Assembly (NCBI GenBank): GCA_024637035.1
Contig: JAGXFW010000026.1
Span: forward strand, 1-64,000
DNA: 64,000 nt
Source: Actinomycetes bacterium
Lineage (GTDB): Bacteria > Actinomycetota > Thermoleophilia > RBG-16-64-13
Direction of reading: 5' to 3'
Shown here: piece after piece, positions 8,609-17,367 of the stretch
Numbering within the stretch: the stretch's first letter is position 1
Layout: every line of letters begins with the position of its first letter
The notes under the pieces: generated by a model
Told to the model about the DNA's origin: nothing
Databases searched by the model: none
What the model saw: the letters and a program-made list of their open reading frames with translations, nothing else
Position numbers and translations under genes: made by a program

Positions 8609-9565
8609 CTAGGCGTTGTGCACCACGAGCCCGTCGCGCGGCACTCCGAGCGTGTCGCACAAGGGGCCGCACTTGCCCAACAGAAGGAACGTCACCTTCC
8701 CGCGAAGCGCTTCCTCCTCCTCGAGCAGCTCGAAGTTGGCTCCGCCTTTGGACACCACGAGATCCGCGTCGCGCACCAAGACCGCCACCTCCGCTGAGAC
8801 CTCGCTGAGGACCGTGGCAGGCACCGCGAACGAGATACCGTTCTCGATCACACGCACCACCTCGGGCAGCCCGATCTGGCGAGCCTCGGTGAGGGTGGCA
8901 TCGTTGATCACCGGCAACGAACGCACGACTGCGGTGATCTCGGGCCGACCGTGCCCGACGGCGCCGGGCGGGTGGTTGTCGTCGCCGGCGACACCGTCGT
9001 CTCCCCCGAACTCCCCGTACCCGCTCATCACCTCCAGCAGAAGCCGGTCGAAGACGATCTCGCCGCAGTTATCGGTGAAGTAGACCACGGTGCGCGCTTT
9101 CGCCAGACGTTCGCGGAACACCTCGACCTGCGCGTCATCCACCCACCGCGACGACATGCGCTCGAGCAACTCCGACGACGGACCGCCGGCATCCAAGCCG
9201 ATCATGATGTCGAACACGTTCCCGGCTGCCGCGAGCTTCACCGCGGCATACAGCGGGTCGGGCGACGCCAGGACGAACTCCCTGGCCGCGGGCAGGAGAC
9301 TCAGCGCGAGGTCGTTCTGATGGGCTTTGGCTTCCGCCAGCAGGTCATCGTCGCCGGTGAGCGCGACGAGTTCGCGCCACACCTCACCTACACGTTCGGC
9401 CGGCCGCAGGCCGCCGTCACCGGCGGACCGCACCACGGACAGGTCCTGACCCGCGAGCACCTTGTCGAAGAGGCGGGCGACCTCGTCTTCATCGCTCACC
9501 GCAGCCCGGATCGTCTCCAGACTCATACGCAGAACACAGGGCACGCACTCCGGCCAGACCCGCAT
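8609..9565 (-). CDS. DUF89/ARMT1-like damage-control phosphatase
   Basis: This 318-residue protein is in the DUF89 family of metal-dependent phosphatases, which hydrolyse damaged or excess sugar- and cofactor-phosphates. The N-terminal ECVPCVLRMSLETIR has the CxxC of the short prokaryotic/archaeal subfamily. The metal-site stretch YFTDNCGEIVFDRLLLE (conserved Asp-Asn and Asp) is around residue 160, and VVSKGGANFELL near 275 is the second family signature. The actual substrate is unknown. The stop lies 37 bp from the converging HAD gene. The gene follows ddl on the same strand with a 25-bp gap, so they may be cotranscribed. Confidence 0.82.
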   Translation of the reverse strand: MRVWPECVPCVLRMSLETIRAAVSDEDEVARLFDKVLAGQDLSVVRSAGDGGLRPAERVGEVWRELVALTGDDDLLAEAKAHQNDLALSLLPAAREFVLASPDPLYAAVKLAAAGNVFDIMIGLDAGGPSSELLERMSSRWVDDAQVEVFRERLAKARTVVYFTDNCGEIVFDRLLLEVMSGYGEFGGDDGVAGDDNHPPGAVGHGRPEITAVVRSLPVINDATLTEARQIGLPEVVRVIENGISFAVPATVLSEVSAEVAVLVRDADLVVSKGGANFELLEEEEALRGKVTFLLLGKCGPLCDTLGVPRDGLVVHNA

Positions 9566-9590
9566 CGAACCTCCTCCGGCCCGCCCGCTC

Positions 9591-10541
9591 CTATTGGAGG
9601 CGGAAGGCCGACTCCATGATCAGGCCCACCAGATCTTCGAAGGAGAGACCGTCCGCCTCGGCGGCAAGAGGCATGGTGGAGGTCTCGGTGAGTCCGGGTA
9701 TGGTGTTGATCTCGAGGACCCACGGTACGCCGGCTTCGTCGAGGATGATGTCCACGCGCGCGAAGCCGCGGCAGCCGAGCGCCTCGAAGGTGCCGAGCGC
9801 TACCTGATTCACCTGTTCGGTCACGTCGGGGGCAAGCTCGGCGGGCACGGTGAAGTCGGTCTCGCCGGCGGTGTAGCGGGACTCCGTGTCGTAGAAGGCG
9901 TGACCGGAACGAGGCTTCGCCTCGACGATCGGAAGCACCCGGGGGACCCCGTCGTCGATGATGCTCACGGCCAACTCGCGGCCGGCCACGAACTTCTCCA
10001 GCAGCACCTTGCTGTCGAAGGAGAGCGCCGACACCATCGCCCTGGGGAGATCGCGCGCCTCGGCGGCGAAGTTGATACCGAGCGCCGAACCCTGCGCCGC
10101 CGGCTTCACCACGACCGGCAGGCCCAGCTCGGTGGCGATGAGATCGAGCGTGTCCTTGGCGCCCATCTCACGAAAGGCCGCATGGTTGAAGGCATAGAAC
10201 GCCGGAGTCGGGATGCCCACGGCCTCCAGCATGTGCTTCGTGAGCACCTTGTCCATCGCCCGGATGCTGCTGGGCACGTTGGAGCCGGTGTAGGGCACTC
10301 GGAGGATCTCCAGAAGCTCCTGGACGGTCCCATCCTCACCACCCTTGCCGTGCATGGCGATGAATACGCCGTCAGGCTTGACGTCGAGCAGACGCTGCAC
10401 CAGAGATTCATCCACGTCGATCGGAGTGACCGCGTAACCGCCCGCCTCAAGGGCGCGGATCACACGGTGCCCCGTGCTGAGGGACACGTCTCGCTCGAGG
10501 GAACGCCCTCCGAATAGGACACACACGTTCTTGCCGCTCAC
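9591..10541 (-). CDS. ddl: D-alanine--D-alanine ligase
   Basis: This ATP-grasp enzyme (316 residues) joins two D-alanines for the peptidoglycan stem peptide. The N-terminal VCVLFGGRSLERDVSL holds the serine/glutamate substrate motif. AMHGKGGEDGTVQ, VVKPAAQGSALGI (ATP loop) and VDIILDEAGVPWVLEINTIPGLTETS (metal-binding Asp, Glu and Asn) are all present. I chose GTG at 10541 because a GGGAGG sequence lies just upstream; the ATG at 10565 lacks one. A D-Ala-D-Ala rather than D-Ala-D-Lac product is likely but not proven. Confidence 0.92.
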   Translation of the reverse strand: MSGKNVCVLFGGRSLERDVSLSTGHRVIRALEAGGYAVTPIDVDESLVQRLLDVKPDGVFIAMHGKGGEDGTVQELLEILRVPYTGSNVPSSIRAMDKVLTKHMLEAVGIPTPAFYAFNHAAFREMGAKDTLDLIATELGLPVVVKPAAQGSALGINFAAEARDLPRAMVSALSFDSKVLLEKFVAGRELAVSIIDDGVPRVLPIVEAKPRSGHAFYDTESRYTAGETDFTVPAELAPDVTEQVNQVALGTFEALGCRGFARVDIILDEAGVPWVLEINTIPGLTETSTMPLAAEADGLSFEDLVGLIMESAFRLQ

Positions 10542-10578
10542 TGCCGCACCTCCCTGCCTGTCCATCCGGTCCCGGCCC

Positions 10579-11817
10579 TCACAGCCCCAGAGCCCGATAC
10601 AGCTCCATCTGGTCGCTGATCACGGCGCCCAACCTGCGGACGCCTTCCTTGATGCGCTCCTCGTTCACGAAACTGAACGACAGCCTCATACTGTCCGTGC
10701 CGCCACCGTCCTGATAGAAGGCGTCGCCCCGCACGAACGCCACGTTCTCGTCGATGGCCTTCGCCAGCAGATCACCGGTGTGGATACCGGGGATCGTGGC
10801 CCACACGAAGAATCCACCTGCGGGGCGTGTCCACGTGGCCTCGGAGGGGAACTCCTCACTCAACGCCTCCAGCATCGTGTCGCGACGGGACGTGTAGATG
10901 CCGCGGAGGCGCTCGATGTACTCCAGCCATACACCGCTCGCGATCAATCCGTGAACGAACAGCTGGTTGAGCGGACTGGAGCACAGGTCAGTAGCCTGCT
11001 TCCCGAAGACGATCTTCTGATAGATGGCCTGCGGCGCCACGATCCAACCCGAGCGGATACCGGGCGAGATGATCTTCGAGAAGGATCCCAGATACACCAC
11101 GTTGCCCGAGGTATCCAGGGACAGCAGCGTAGGGAGCGGCTCACCCTCGTAGCGCAGCAGGCCGTAAGGATTGTCTTCCAGCACCAAGAGGTCGCGTTCG
11201 GCGGCTATCCGTACGAGACGACGCCGGCGTTCGAGTGACAGCGTCGTGCCGCCGGGGTTGCTGAAGTTCGGCACCGTGTAGAGGAACTTCGGGCGCCGTC
11301 CTTCCGCTTCGAGCCGATCGAGCACGGCTTCGAGTTCCTCCACCACGAGGCCGTTCGCATCCATGGCGATATGGCGCACGTCGGCTTCGTAGGTGGAGAA
11401 CGTGGTCAAGGCACCAGCGTAGGCCGGGCCTTCGGCCAGGACGATGTCGCCCGCGTCGATGAAGGTCTTGGTCACCAGGTCGATGGCCTGCTGACCCCCG
11501 GTCGTGATCATCACGTGGGCGGGATCGACCGACGTGCCCTCGGCGGCCATCACGAGCGCGATGTCTTCCTTGAGGAAGTCGAACCCCTCGGTGGGGCCGT
11601 ACTGCAGCGCGAGGGCGCGCTGGGTGTCGGATATCTCCTGGTTGATCCGCTCGAACACGTCCTGCGGAAAGCTGTCGGTGGCGGGCAGGCCACCGGCGAG
11701 TGAGATCACCTCGGGGCGGGCCGTGAGGCTCATGAGGTCGCGCATGGCCGAGGACCGCATCACCTTGGTGCGCGACGCGTATCTGTCTTCATACCTATCG
11801 GTCTTGCGAGTGCTCAT
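10579..11817 (-). CDS. PLP-dependent aminotransferase, LysN/2-aminoadipate-type
   Basis: This 412-residue fold-type I aminotransferase resembles the LysN/aromatic aminotransferase group related to MocR C-terminal domains, but it has no DNA-binding domain. YTVPNFSNPGG and LEDNPYGLLRY carry the conserved Asn and Asp/Tyr of the cofactor site. The Schiff-base Lys is Lys248 in SFSKIISPGIRSGW. The last Arg for the substrate carboxylate is in MRLSFSFV. ATG at 11817 follows a TATACT -10 element 10 bp away, so a leaderless start is preferred over the ATG 39 bp upstream. The amino donor and acceptor are unknown; leucine or other branched-chain substrates are only a possibility. Confidence 0.85.
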   Translation of the reverse strand: MSTRKTDRYEDRYASRTKVMRSSAMRDLMSLTARPEVISLAGGLPATDSFPQDVFERINQEISDTQRALALQYGPTEGFDFLKEDIALVMAAEGTSVDPAHVMITTGGQQAIDLVTKTFIDAGDIVLAEGPAYAGALTTFSTYEADVRHIAMDANGLVVEELEAVLDRLEAEGRRPKFLYTVPNFSNPGGTTLSLERRRRLVRIAAERDLLVLEDNPYGLLRYEGEPLPTLLSLDTSGNVVYLGSFSKIISPGIRSGWIVAPQAIYQKIVFGKQATDLCSSPLNQLFVHGLIASGVWLEYIERLRGIYTSRRDTMLEALSEEFPSEATWTRPAGGFFVWATIPGIHTGDLLAKAIDENVAFVRGDAFYQDGGGTDSMRLSFSFVNEERIKEGVRRLGAVISDQMELYRALGL

Positions 11818-11827
11818 GGGTCGGGCC

Positions 11828-11833
11828 AGTATA
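11828..11833 (-). promoter_or_regulatory. -10 element (TATACT) of a probable leaderless promoter
   Basis: On the minus strand TATACT is followed by ggcccgaccc and then the ATG of the aminotransferase. The spacing (10 bp) and sequence resemble the HAD promoter at 7904-7909. No Shine-Dalgarno sequence is present. Confidence 0.6.
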
Positions 11834-11983
11834 GGCGTAGCGCACTCGCCGAACAACAGAGCGGTCGGGTGCGCGCCCCTCGAAAGGGCGGTCGGAACCG
11901 CTCCGTCTTGGCGGGCGGTCGCGTTCCGTGGGCTGCGCAGCCGGCCGCGCCGCCGGCCGGAGCCGTGCTACCATGAGCCGCAC

Positions 11984-12589
11984 ATGGATGTGCTGTTCGA
12001 AGGTCTACTCGCAAGCATCGGTCTGGGCGCCGGGCTCTCCAGTCTCTCCGGGCTGCGGGCCTTCCTGCCCATCGGCCTCGTGGGTCTGGTATCCCGCCTC
12101 GGCTGGTTCGGCGCATTCGACCTTGCGGGCACCAGGTTCGCGATCCTCGAGAACCCGTGGGTGATAGGCGCCCTACTCTTCCTCGCGGTGGCTGAGATCG
12201 TGGGCGACAAGGTGCCGGTGCTCGATTCCGCGCTCGACCTCATTGCCACGCCCGTGCGCATCCTCGCCGGGGTGATCGTGTTCGGAGCGGCTCTCGCCCA
12301 GGAGGACACCGCCGTCACAGCCGCGGGCATGGTCGGCGGAGGAGCCATCGCCTTCGCATCCTCGGCGGTCAAGGGCGTGATCCGACCCGGCGCCACCGCC
12401 ACCACCGGCGGCGCCCTCAACCCGTTCATCAGCTTCTTCGAAGATGTGGCTACGTTCGTGGGCACGGCCGCGGTCGTGCTCCTCCCGGTGTTGGGCTTCC
12501 TGTTGATCGCATTCACGATCTTCGTCATCTACAGGTTGCACGCGGTCAAGAACCGCAAGTTCAAAGGCCTCCGTATCCTCAAGGAGTAG
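11984..12589 (+). CDS. DUF4126 family membrane protein
   Basis: This 201-residue integral membrane protein matches the DUF4126 pattern: an N-terminal helix with GLGAGLSSLSGLRAFLPI, an AEIVGDKVPVLDSALD segment between helices, and a glycine-rich GMVGGGAIAFASSAVKGVIR region. About five hydrophobic segments are visible. Its function is unknown. I chose the ATG at 11984: a TACCAT -10-like hexamer at 11969-11974 ends 9 bp before it, which again suggests a leaderless transcript. A frame open from 11504 overlaps the aminotransferase on the other strand and is not used. Confidence 0.8.
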   Translation: MDVLFEGLLASIGLGAGLSSLSGLRAFLPIGLVGLVSRLGWFGAFDLAGTRFAILENPWVIGALLFLAVAEIVGDKVPVLDSALDLIATPVRILAGVIVFGAALAQEDTAVTAAGMVGGGAIAFASSAVKGVIRPGATATTGGALNPFISFFEDVATFVGTAAVVLLPVLGFLLIAFTIFVIYRLHAVKNRKFKGLRILKE

Positions 12590-12647
12590 TCGGTCCACCA
12601 CCTCGCCGGGTCTTCGGGCGAGGGAGTGCCTGCGCCGCTCCGCGTCG

Positions 12648-13604
12648 ATGGGAGCGATCCGTGCCGTGAGTTCCGAGGAGTTCGACGACAGCCGGTTCGA
12701 GCAGTCGCGCCTGCGGATGGTGCAGGAGCAACTGCTCACCCGCGGGATCGCCGACGAGCGCGTACTGGCCGCCATGAGGCGCGTGCCTCGGCACCTCTTC
12801 GTGGACGAGATGGCGCGCCCGGCCGCCTACGAGGACGAACCCCTGCCCATCGGATCCGGGCAGACCATCTCCCAGCCCTACATGGTCGCCCGCATGACCG
12901 AGCTCCTCGAACTCGAGAGCGACTCCCGGGTGCTCGAGGTGGGGACCGGATCGGGATATCAGGCGGCGGTGCTGGCGGAGATCGCCGGGGAGGTCTGGAC
13001 GGTCGAGCGCCACGGCGCGCTCGCCGAGCGGGCGCGCCGCGTCCTCGCACGACTGGGGCACCGCAACGTGCACGTGGAGACCGGCGACGGCTCCCTGGGC
13101 CTGCCGCACCACTCTCCTTTCGACGCCATCGTGGTCACGGCCGCCTCACCCGGCGTGCCCCCCTCTCTCACAGACCAGCTGGCACCAGGGGGACGTCTGG
13201 TGATCCCCGTGGGCGGCCAGGGGACCCAGCGCCTGCGCCTGATCAGGCGCGACCCAAACGGCCTTCAAGAGACCGACGTACTCGGGTGCCGTTTCGTACC
13301 CTTGATCGGCGCACACGGTCACCCCTCGGGAGAGGTGCGCCGCCTGCGCGTGCTCGTGGAGGGCCGGGTGCAGGGCGTGTGGTTCCGCGAGTCCACGCGC
13401 GAGGAAGCCGAACGCCGTGGCGTGCGTGGGTGGGTGCGCAATCTCGCCGACGGGCGCGTGGAAGCCGTGTTCGAGGGCGAGCCCGCCGGTGTCGACGCGC
13501 TGGTGCGGTGGGTCCGGCGGGGTCCCGAGCGCGCCCTGGTCACCGAGGTCACCGTGAGCAGCGAGGCACCGCAGGGCGAACAGGGGTTCCGCGTGACCGG
13601 TTGA
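12648..13604 (+). CDS. pcm: Fusion of protein-L-isoaspartate O-methyltransferase and acylphosphatase
   Basis: One continuous 318-residue frame encodes two enzymes. Residues 15-220 are a protein-L-isoaspartate methyltransferase, which starts repair of isomerised Asp/Asn residues in aged proteins: GSGQTISQPYMVA (69-81), the SAM-binding LEVGTGSGYQ (96-105) and PGGRLVIPVG. Residues 229-318 are a complete acylphosphatase domain: GRVQGVWFR gives the catalytic Arg247, and GWVRN gives Asn265. Both active sites look intact, and a short Gly/His/Pro-containing linker joins the domains. Acylphosphatases hydrolyse carboxyl-phosphate mixed anhydrides. GTG at 12663 is an alternative start. Confidence 0.9.
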   Translation: MGAIRAVSSEEFDDSRFEQSRLRMVQEQLLTRGIADERVLAAMRRVPRHLFVDEMARPAAYEDEPLPIGSGQTISQPYMVARMTELLELESDSRVLEVGTGSGYQAAVLAEIAGEVWTVERHGALAERARRVLARLGHRNVHVETGDGSLGLPHHSPFDAIVVTAASPGVPPSLTDQLAPGGRLVIPVGGQGTQRLRLIRRDPNGLQETDVLGCRFVPLIGAHGHPSGEVRRLRVLVEGRVQGVWFRESTREEAERRGVRGWVRNLADGRVEAVFEGEPAGVDALVRWVRRGPERALVTEVTVSSEAPQGEQGFRVTG

Positions 13605-13624
13605 GCCGCAGGCGCGGTCGGCGG

Positions 13625-14791
13625 CTACTCGGGCCGTTCGCCCAGGGTCACGTCGAAGCTGAGCTCCGCTCCCTTGCGATCCACGACGAGTGAGACGGAG
13701 TCGCCCGGCTTCATGCGTCGGAGGATGGAGTAGAGGTCTGAGTCGCTCTCGATGGCCTGTCCGTCGAACTCGATGATGATGTCTCCCTGCTCGAGACCAG
13801 CGAGTTGCGCCGGCGCTCCGGGCTCAGTGCCGGCAACGAGGACGCCGGTCGAACGAGTCAGGGTGAAGCGCTCGCGCAGGGCCTCGGTCACGGATACGTT
13901 GCTAACACCCAAATAGGCGTGCACCGCGCGGCCCGTAGACATGATCTGCCGGGCCACATCGATCGCCAGGTCGGCCGGTATCGCGAACCCCACGTTCTGC
14001 GCGCCGGTCGAACTCGGAGGCAGGTATGCCACGTTGATGCCGATGACCCGGCCACGCGCATCGACCAGGGCTCCACCGGAGTTGCCTGGGCTGATGGCGG
14101 CATCGGTCTGGATCAGATCGACCAGGGAGAACTGCGAGAAGCCGGGTTGCACCTCGAGGCCGCGGTGCACCCCGCTGATGATGCCCAAGGTCACGGAGTT
14201 CTCGAACCCGAGCGGGCTCCCGATGGCAACGGCGTACTGCCCGATCTGCACCTCGTCGAAGCTGTCGATGAAGGTCGCGGCCGGGAGATCGGACGCCTGC
14301 ACCTCGAGGACCGCGAGATCGGTGAGCGCATCGCGACCGACGATGCGTGCCGCGAGCTCCTCTCCTGTAGCCAGGGTGACGGTGACCTTTTCGGCCTCGA
14401 ACTCCTGCCCCCCGGTCTCCTGGACGACCACGTGGTTGTTGGTGATGATCATGCCGTCCGCGGTCAGGATCACACCCGACCCCTCAGACGCGTAGGTCTG
14501 CTGGCCGCCGAACCCAGGTACGGAGCCCTCCACCGCGACGTTCACGACGCTCGGGCCGACCGCCTCTGCCACGGCTATCGCCGGGCTGGTGAGCGGATCG
14601 TCGGCGAGGACTGATTCGGGGAGCGTTGTGAAAGCGCCCAGCCTGGTGAGGGTCGTGGCGTCGCCTGCCTGCTGACCGACCGTGGTGGTGGTGCCTCCGA
14701 TCTCAGCGATCTCGGCGCACCCGGCGAACAACACCGATGCTCCGAGGAGCACGAGCAACCCGAACGTACGACGCCCCTGTCTGCCGATCAT
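13625..14791 (-). CDS. HtrA/DegP-type serine protease, predicted lipoprotein
   Basis: This 388-residue envelope protease degrades or processes misfolded exported proteins. A signal peptide ends in a lipobox (LFAGC, Cys25), and a Thr-rich stretch follows. The trypsin-like domain has the complete triad: His120 in TNNHVVV, Asp158 in ALTDLAVL, Ser238 in SPGNSGGAL. One PDZ domain occupies about residues 290-385 (VLVAGTEPGAPAQLAGLEQG). Actinobacterial HtrA proteins are usually held by a transmembrane helix, so a lipid anchor is less usual. Upstream (14792-15003) no gene is seen; that region includes a small GAGGCC/GGCCTC hairpin in the leader. Confidence 0.92.
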   Translation of the reverse strand: MIGRQGRRTFGLLVLLGASVLFAGCAEIAEIGGTTTTVGQQAGDATTLTRLGAFTTLPESVLADDPLTSPAIAVAEAVGPSVVNVAVEGSVPGFGGQQTYASEGSGVILTADGMIITNNHVVVQETGGQEFEAEKVTVTLATGEELAARIVGRDALTDLAVLEVQASDLPAATFIDSFDEVQIGQYAVAIGSPLGFENSVTLGIISGVHRGLEVQPGFSQFSLVDLIQTDAAISPGNSGGALVDARGRVIGINVAYLPPSSTGAQNVGFAIPADLAIDVARQIMSTGRAVHAYLGVSNVSVTEALRERFTLTRSTGVLVAGTEPGAPAQLAGLEQGDIIIEFDGQAIESDSDLYSILRRMKPGDSVSLVVDRKGAELSFDVTLGERPE

Positions 14792-15003
14792 GTTCTCCGT
14801 CCTCCTCCAGACGAGAGGCCAAAGGTGGCCTCGCGGTTCTTCTCAGAACAGACTGTACCCGCTCAAGGTCAACCGGATGCAAAGGTATTGTGAGGGAAAT
14901 GTGAAGAACAAGGAGCCGCGCGATGCGACGGCCGCGACGACCCCGTCGGGCAAGTGGCGGACACCCGGATCGCCAAGCCGCCGGCCGGGGCCCCTGGGAT
15001 CGA

Positions 15004-15816
15004 TCAGAGGAGACTGAGCAGGATCACCAGTACCCCGAGTGCGGCAGTGTAGATGGAGAAGACCCGCAGGCGGTGACTCCGGAGGAAACGCAACATGAAG
15101 TGCACGGCGAACAGGCCGGAGAGCAAGGCAGCCACAGCGCCCGCAACGTACACAGCGGTCCCCTCAGAGAAGCCGGCGGAGATGTCCTTGGCGTGGAGCA
15201 GGCCCGCGCCGGCGATGATCGGCACACTGAGAAGGAAGGAGAAGCGCGCCGCCGCCGTCCGGTCGAGCCCGAGGAACATGCCACCAGAGATGGTCGAGCC
15301 AGATCGGCTCAGACCCGGCGCGATCGCCAGAGCCTGGAAGCATCCCACGATCAGGGCGTCGATCAGGCCCATGTCGTCTACGGATCGACTGGTCACGGCC
15401 CTGCCCGAGACGTAGTCGGCCACCGCCATGAGGATCGCGGTGACAACCAGGAACGCGCCGACCGCGAGGGTGCTCTCGAACAGTGATTCGAAGAAGTCGC
15501 CCAGGAACACCCCGGCGAGCCCTGCCGGCACCGTGCCGATCACCAGCCACAGCCCCAGACGCCGCCACTGCTTCACCGAGCCCGGCTTGAGCCGCTTCGG
15601 CCAGAAGAAGGCGCCGGCCATCGAGTAGAGGTCTCGAGCGAAGTACCCGCCCACGGCGACCACGGTAGCCAGGTGGAGCATCACGTCGAAGGAAAGCGGC
15701 GGCGCCGGGATGCCCAGGAACTCCGGCACCAACACAAGGTGCCCGGAACTCGATATGGGAAGGAACTCGGTCAGCCCCTGCACGAGGCCGAGCACGATCG
15801 CTTGGAACACGGTCAC
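15004..15816 (-). CDS. uppP: Undecaprenyl-diphosphate phosphatase
   Basis: This 270-residue polytopic membrane protein removes a phosphate from undecaprenyl diphosphate to recycle the peptidoglycan lipid carrier. GLTEFLPISSSGHLVL near the N-terminus contains the catalytic Glu and Ser-rich motif. LAIAPGLSRSGSTISGGMFL in the middle contains the second conserved motif with its Arg. About eight hydrophobic segments match the family. The start is GTG at 15816. It is on the same strand as htrA, 212 bp upstream of it, and diverges from the UPF0173 gene. Confidence 0.94.
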   Translation of the reverse strand: MTVFQAIVLGLVQGLTEFLPISSSGHLVLVPEFLGIPAPPLSFDVMLHLATVVAVGGYFARDLYSMAGAFFWPKRLKPGSVKQWRRLGLWLVIGTVPAGLAGVFLGDFFESLFESTLAVGAFLVVTAILMAVADYVSGRAVTSRSVDDMGLIDALIVGCFQALAIAPGLSRSGSTISGGMFLGLDRTAAARFSFLLSVPIIAGAGLLHAKDISAGFSEGTAVYVAGAVAALLSGLFAVHFMLRFLRSHRLRVFSIYTAALGVLVILLSLL

Positions 15817-15917
15817 AACGACCCTCGCCCCCCCTCGACAGGTTGCCGGAACAGCGATAGACCGCTACGCTCTTGATGCGGCCACGAGCCGCAGGATACC
15901 AGGAGAAGGGGGTAGGG

Positions 15918-16610
15918 GTGAAACTGACATTCCACGGACACTCGGCTTGGGAGGTCGAGACCGCAGGTGTCCGCGTGTGGATCGACCCGTTCCTCACCGG
16001 GAATCCGCTCGCCGATGTCTCCGCTGATGAGGTGCATGCGGACTTCGTGATCCTCTCCCACGCGCACCAGGATCACCTGGGCGACACGGAGACGATAGCG
16101 GCCCGCAACGGTGCAGTGGTCATTGCGATGAACGAGCTGGCCAATCACCTGCAGACCAAGGGCTTGCGGACCGAGGCATTGCAGATAGGAGGGGGCCAAT
16201 CGTTCCCCTTCGGCCGCGTGAAGCTCGTACCGGCGCTGCACTCGTCATCGGCGGACGGACTCTACATGGGGACAGAAGCGGGCATCCTCCTTCGCGACAT
16301 CGAGGGCACCGTGATCTACCACGCCGGCGATACTGGGCTGTTCTCCGACATGGCGCTCATCGGGCGGGCCGGTCTCGACGCGGCTTTGATCCCTATCGGA
16401 GACAAGTTCACCATGGGCCCGGAGGATGCACTCGCGGCGGTCGAACTGCTCAAACCCCGTCTGGTCGTACCGATGCACTACGACACGTTCGACCCCATCA
16501 AACAGGACGCCCGCGCCTGGAAAGCCGCGGTGGAAGAGCGCACCGGCGTACCGGTGCTGGTGTTGCGGCCCGGGGAGTCCTGCATCGTGACGGCGGGCGG
16601 CGGAGCCTGA
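15918..16610 (+). CDS. UPF0173 metal-dependent hydrolase (MBL fold)
   Basis: This 230-residue metallo-beta-lactamase-fold protein has the UPF0173 pattern: LTFHGHSAWEVE at the N-terminus, the metal motif SHAHQDHLGD, HAGDTG with a further metal-binding Asp, IPIGDKFTMGPEDA and VPMHYDTF with the last His. It should bind two metal ions; the substrate is unknown. GTG at 15918 was chosen because a GGAGAAGGGGG sequence precedes it and the protein then starts directly with VKLTFHGH. It converges on bioY with only 2 bp between stop codons. Confidence 0.88.
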   Translation: MKLTFHGHSAWEVETAGVRVWIDPFLTGNPLADVSADEVHADFVILSHAHQDHLGDTETIAARNGAVVIAMNELANHLQTKGLRTEALQIGGGQSFPFGRVKLVPALHSSSADGLYMGTEAGILLRDIEGTVIYHAGDTGLFSDMALIGRAGLDAALIPIGDKFTMGPEDALAAVELLKPRLVVPMHYDTFDPIKQDARAWKAAVEERTGVPVLVLRPGESCIVTAGGGA

Positions 16611-16612
16611 GT

Positions 16613-17245
16613 CTAGCCCAGTCCTTGCGCCTCGAGTGCGGCCCCCACGGCGCGCACGAGGAAGACGGCAGCGATGGCTTTCAGCGCATCGCCCACCAAG
16701 AACGGCACCATACCGGCGCTGAGGGCCGCAAGCGGGGTCATGCCCGTGACGACGATCAGCCACGGCACGCCCACCGCATAGATGGCGGCGCTCGCAGCCA
16801 GGACTCCCACCCCGAGGGCCGTGGTCATGCGACGCCCGCGCCATCGCCGCGAGCGCGCCATGTCGGCAGCCGATCCCACGACGAACGCGGCCACGATGAA
16901 GCCCACCAGATAGCCGCCCGTGGGTCCAAGCAGCGCACCGACCCCGGCCCCGCCATTCGAGAACACCGGGACGCCCGCGACACCCACCAGCACGTATACG
17001 CCGACACTCACCGGACCCCAGACCCGGCCCAGGAGACCACCGGCCACCAGGACGGTGAGGTTCTGGAGGGTCAACGGCACCGGGTGGAAGGGGATACTCA
17101 CCCACGCGGAGACCGCGAGGACGGCGGCGAACAGCCCGGCGAGCGCCAACTTGGCTACCCGTGCGGAGTCGGTGCCGGCTTGGCCCACGGCTCTCTCAGC
17201 GGAGAGCATGGCGGCCGCTCCAGCGTCTCCGTTCTGCTCCGGCAC
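16613..17245 (-). CDS. bioY: Biotin transporter substrate-binding membrane protein BioY
   Basis: This membrane protein of 210 residues is the biotin-binding S component of an ECF-type vitamin transporter. The family pattern is visible: PVPLTLQNLTVLVAGGLLGR, then GPTGGYLVGFIVAAFVVG and a C-terminal PFLVGDALKAIAAV helix. Six hydrophobic helices can be drawn. No EcfA/EcfT genes are nearby, so it works alone or with a shared energy module. GTG at 17245 was chosen because a GGAAGGGG sequence precedes it. The gene follows birA on the same strand, 203 bp downstream, linking biotin uptake to biotin attachment on MccA. Confidence 0.9.
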   Translation of the reverse strand: MPEQNGDAGAAAMLSAERAVGQAGTDSARVAKLALAGLFAAVLAVSAWVSIPFHPVPLTLQNLTVLVAGGLLGRVWGPVSVGVYVLVGVAGVPVFSNGGAGVGALLGPTGGYLVGFIVAAFVVGSAADMARSRRWRGRRMTTALGVGVLAASAAIYAVGVPWLIVVTGMTPLAALSAGMVPFLVGDALKAIAAVFLVRAVGAALEAQGLG

Positions 17246-17367
17246 GTTCGATCCCCTTCCTGAAGGCGGTAGAAATGGGAAGTCTAGCGCAGCGAGCGGG
17301 GGTCTGTCCACCCACATGTCCTTCTCGGTTGACAACGCCAAGATGCACATGCATCACAGTGTGCAAG

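Noticed and set aside
11504-11983. Extension of the DUF4126 frame
   Set aside because: It lies opposite the aminotransferase gene and reads as low-complexity shadow; ATG at 11984 gives the family start.
17327-17335. GGTTGACAA, similar to half of a BirA operator, upstream of bioY
   Set aside because: Only one half-site is present; no matching TTGT-type half at the expected spacing.
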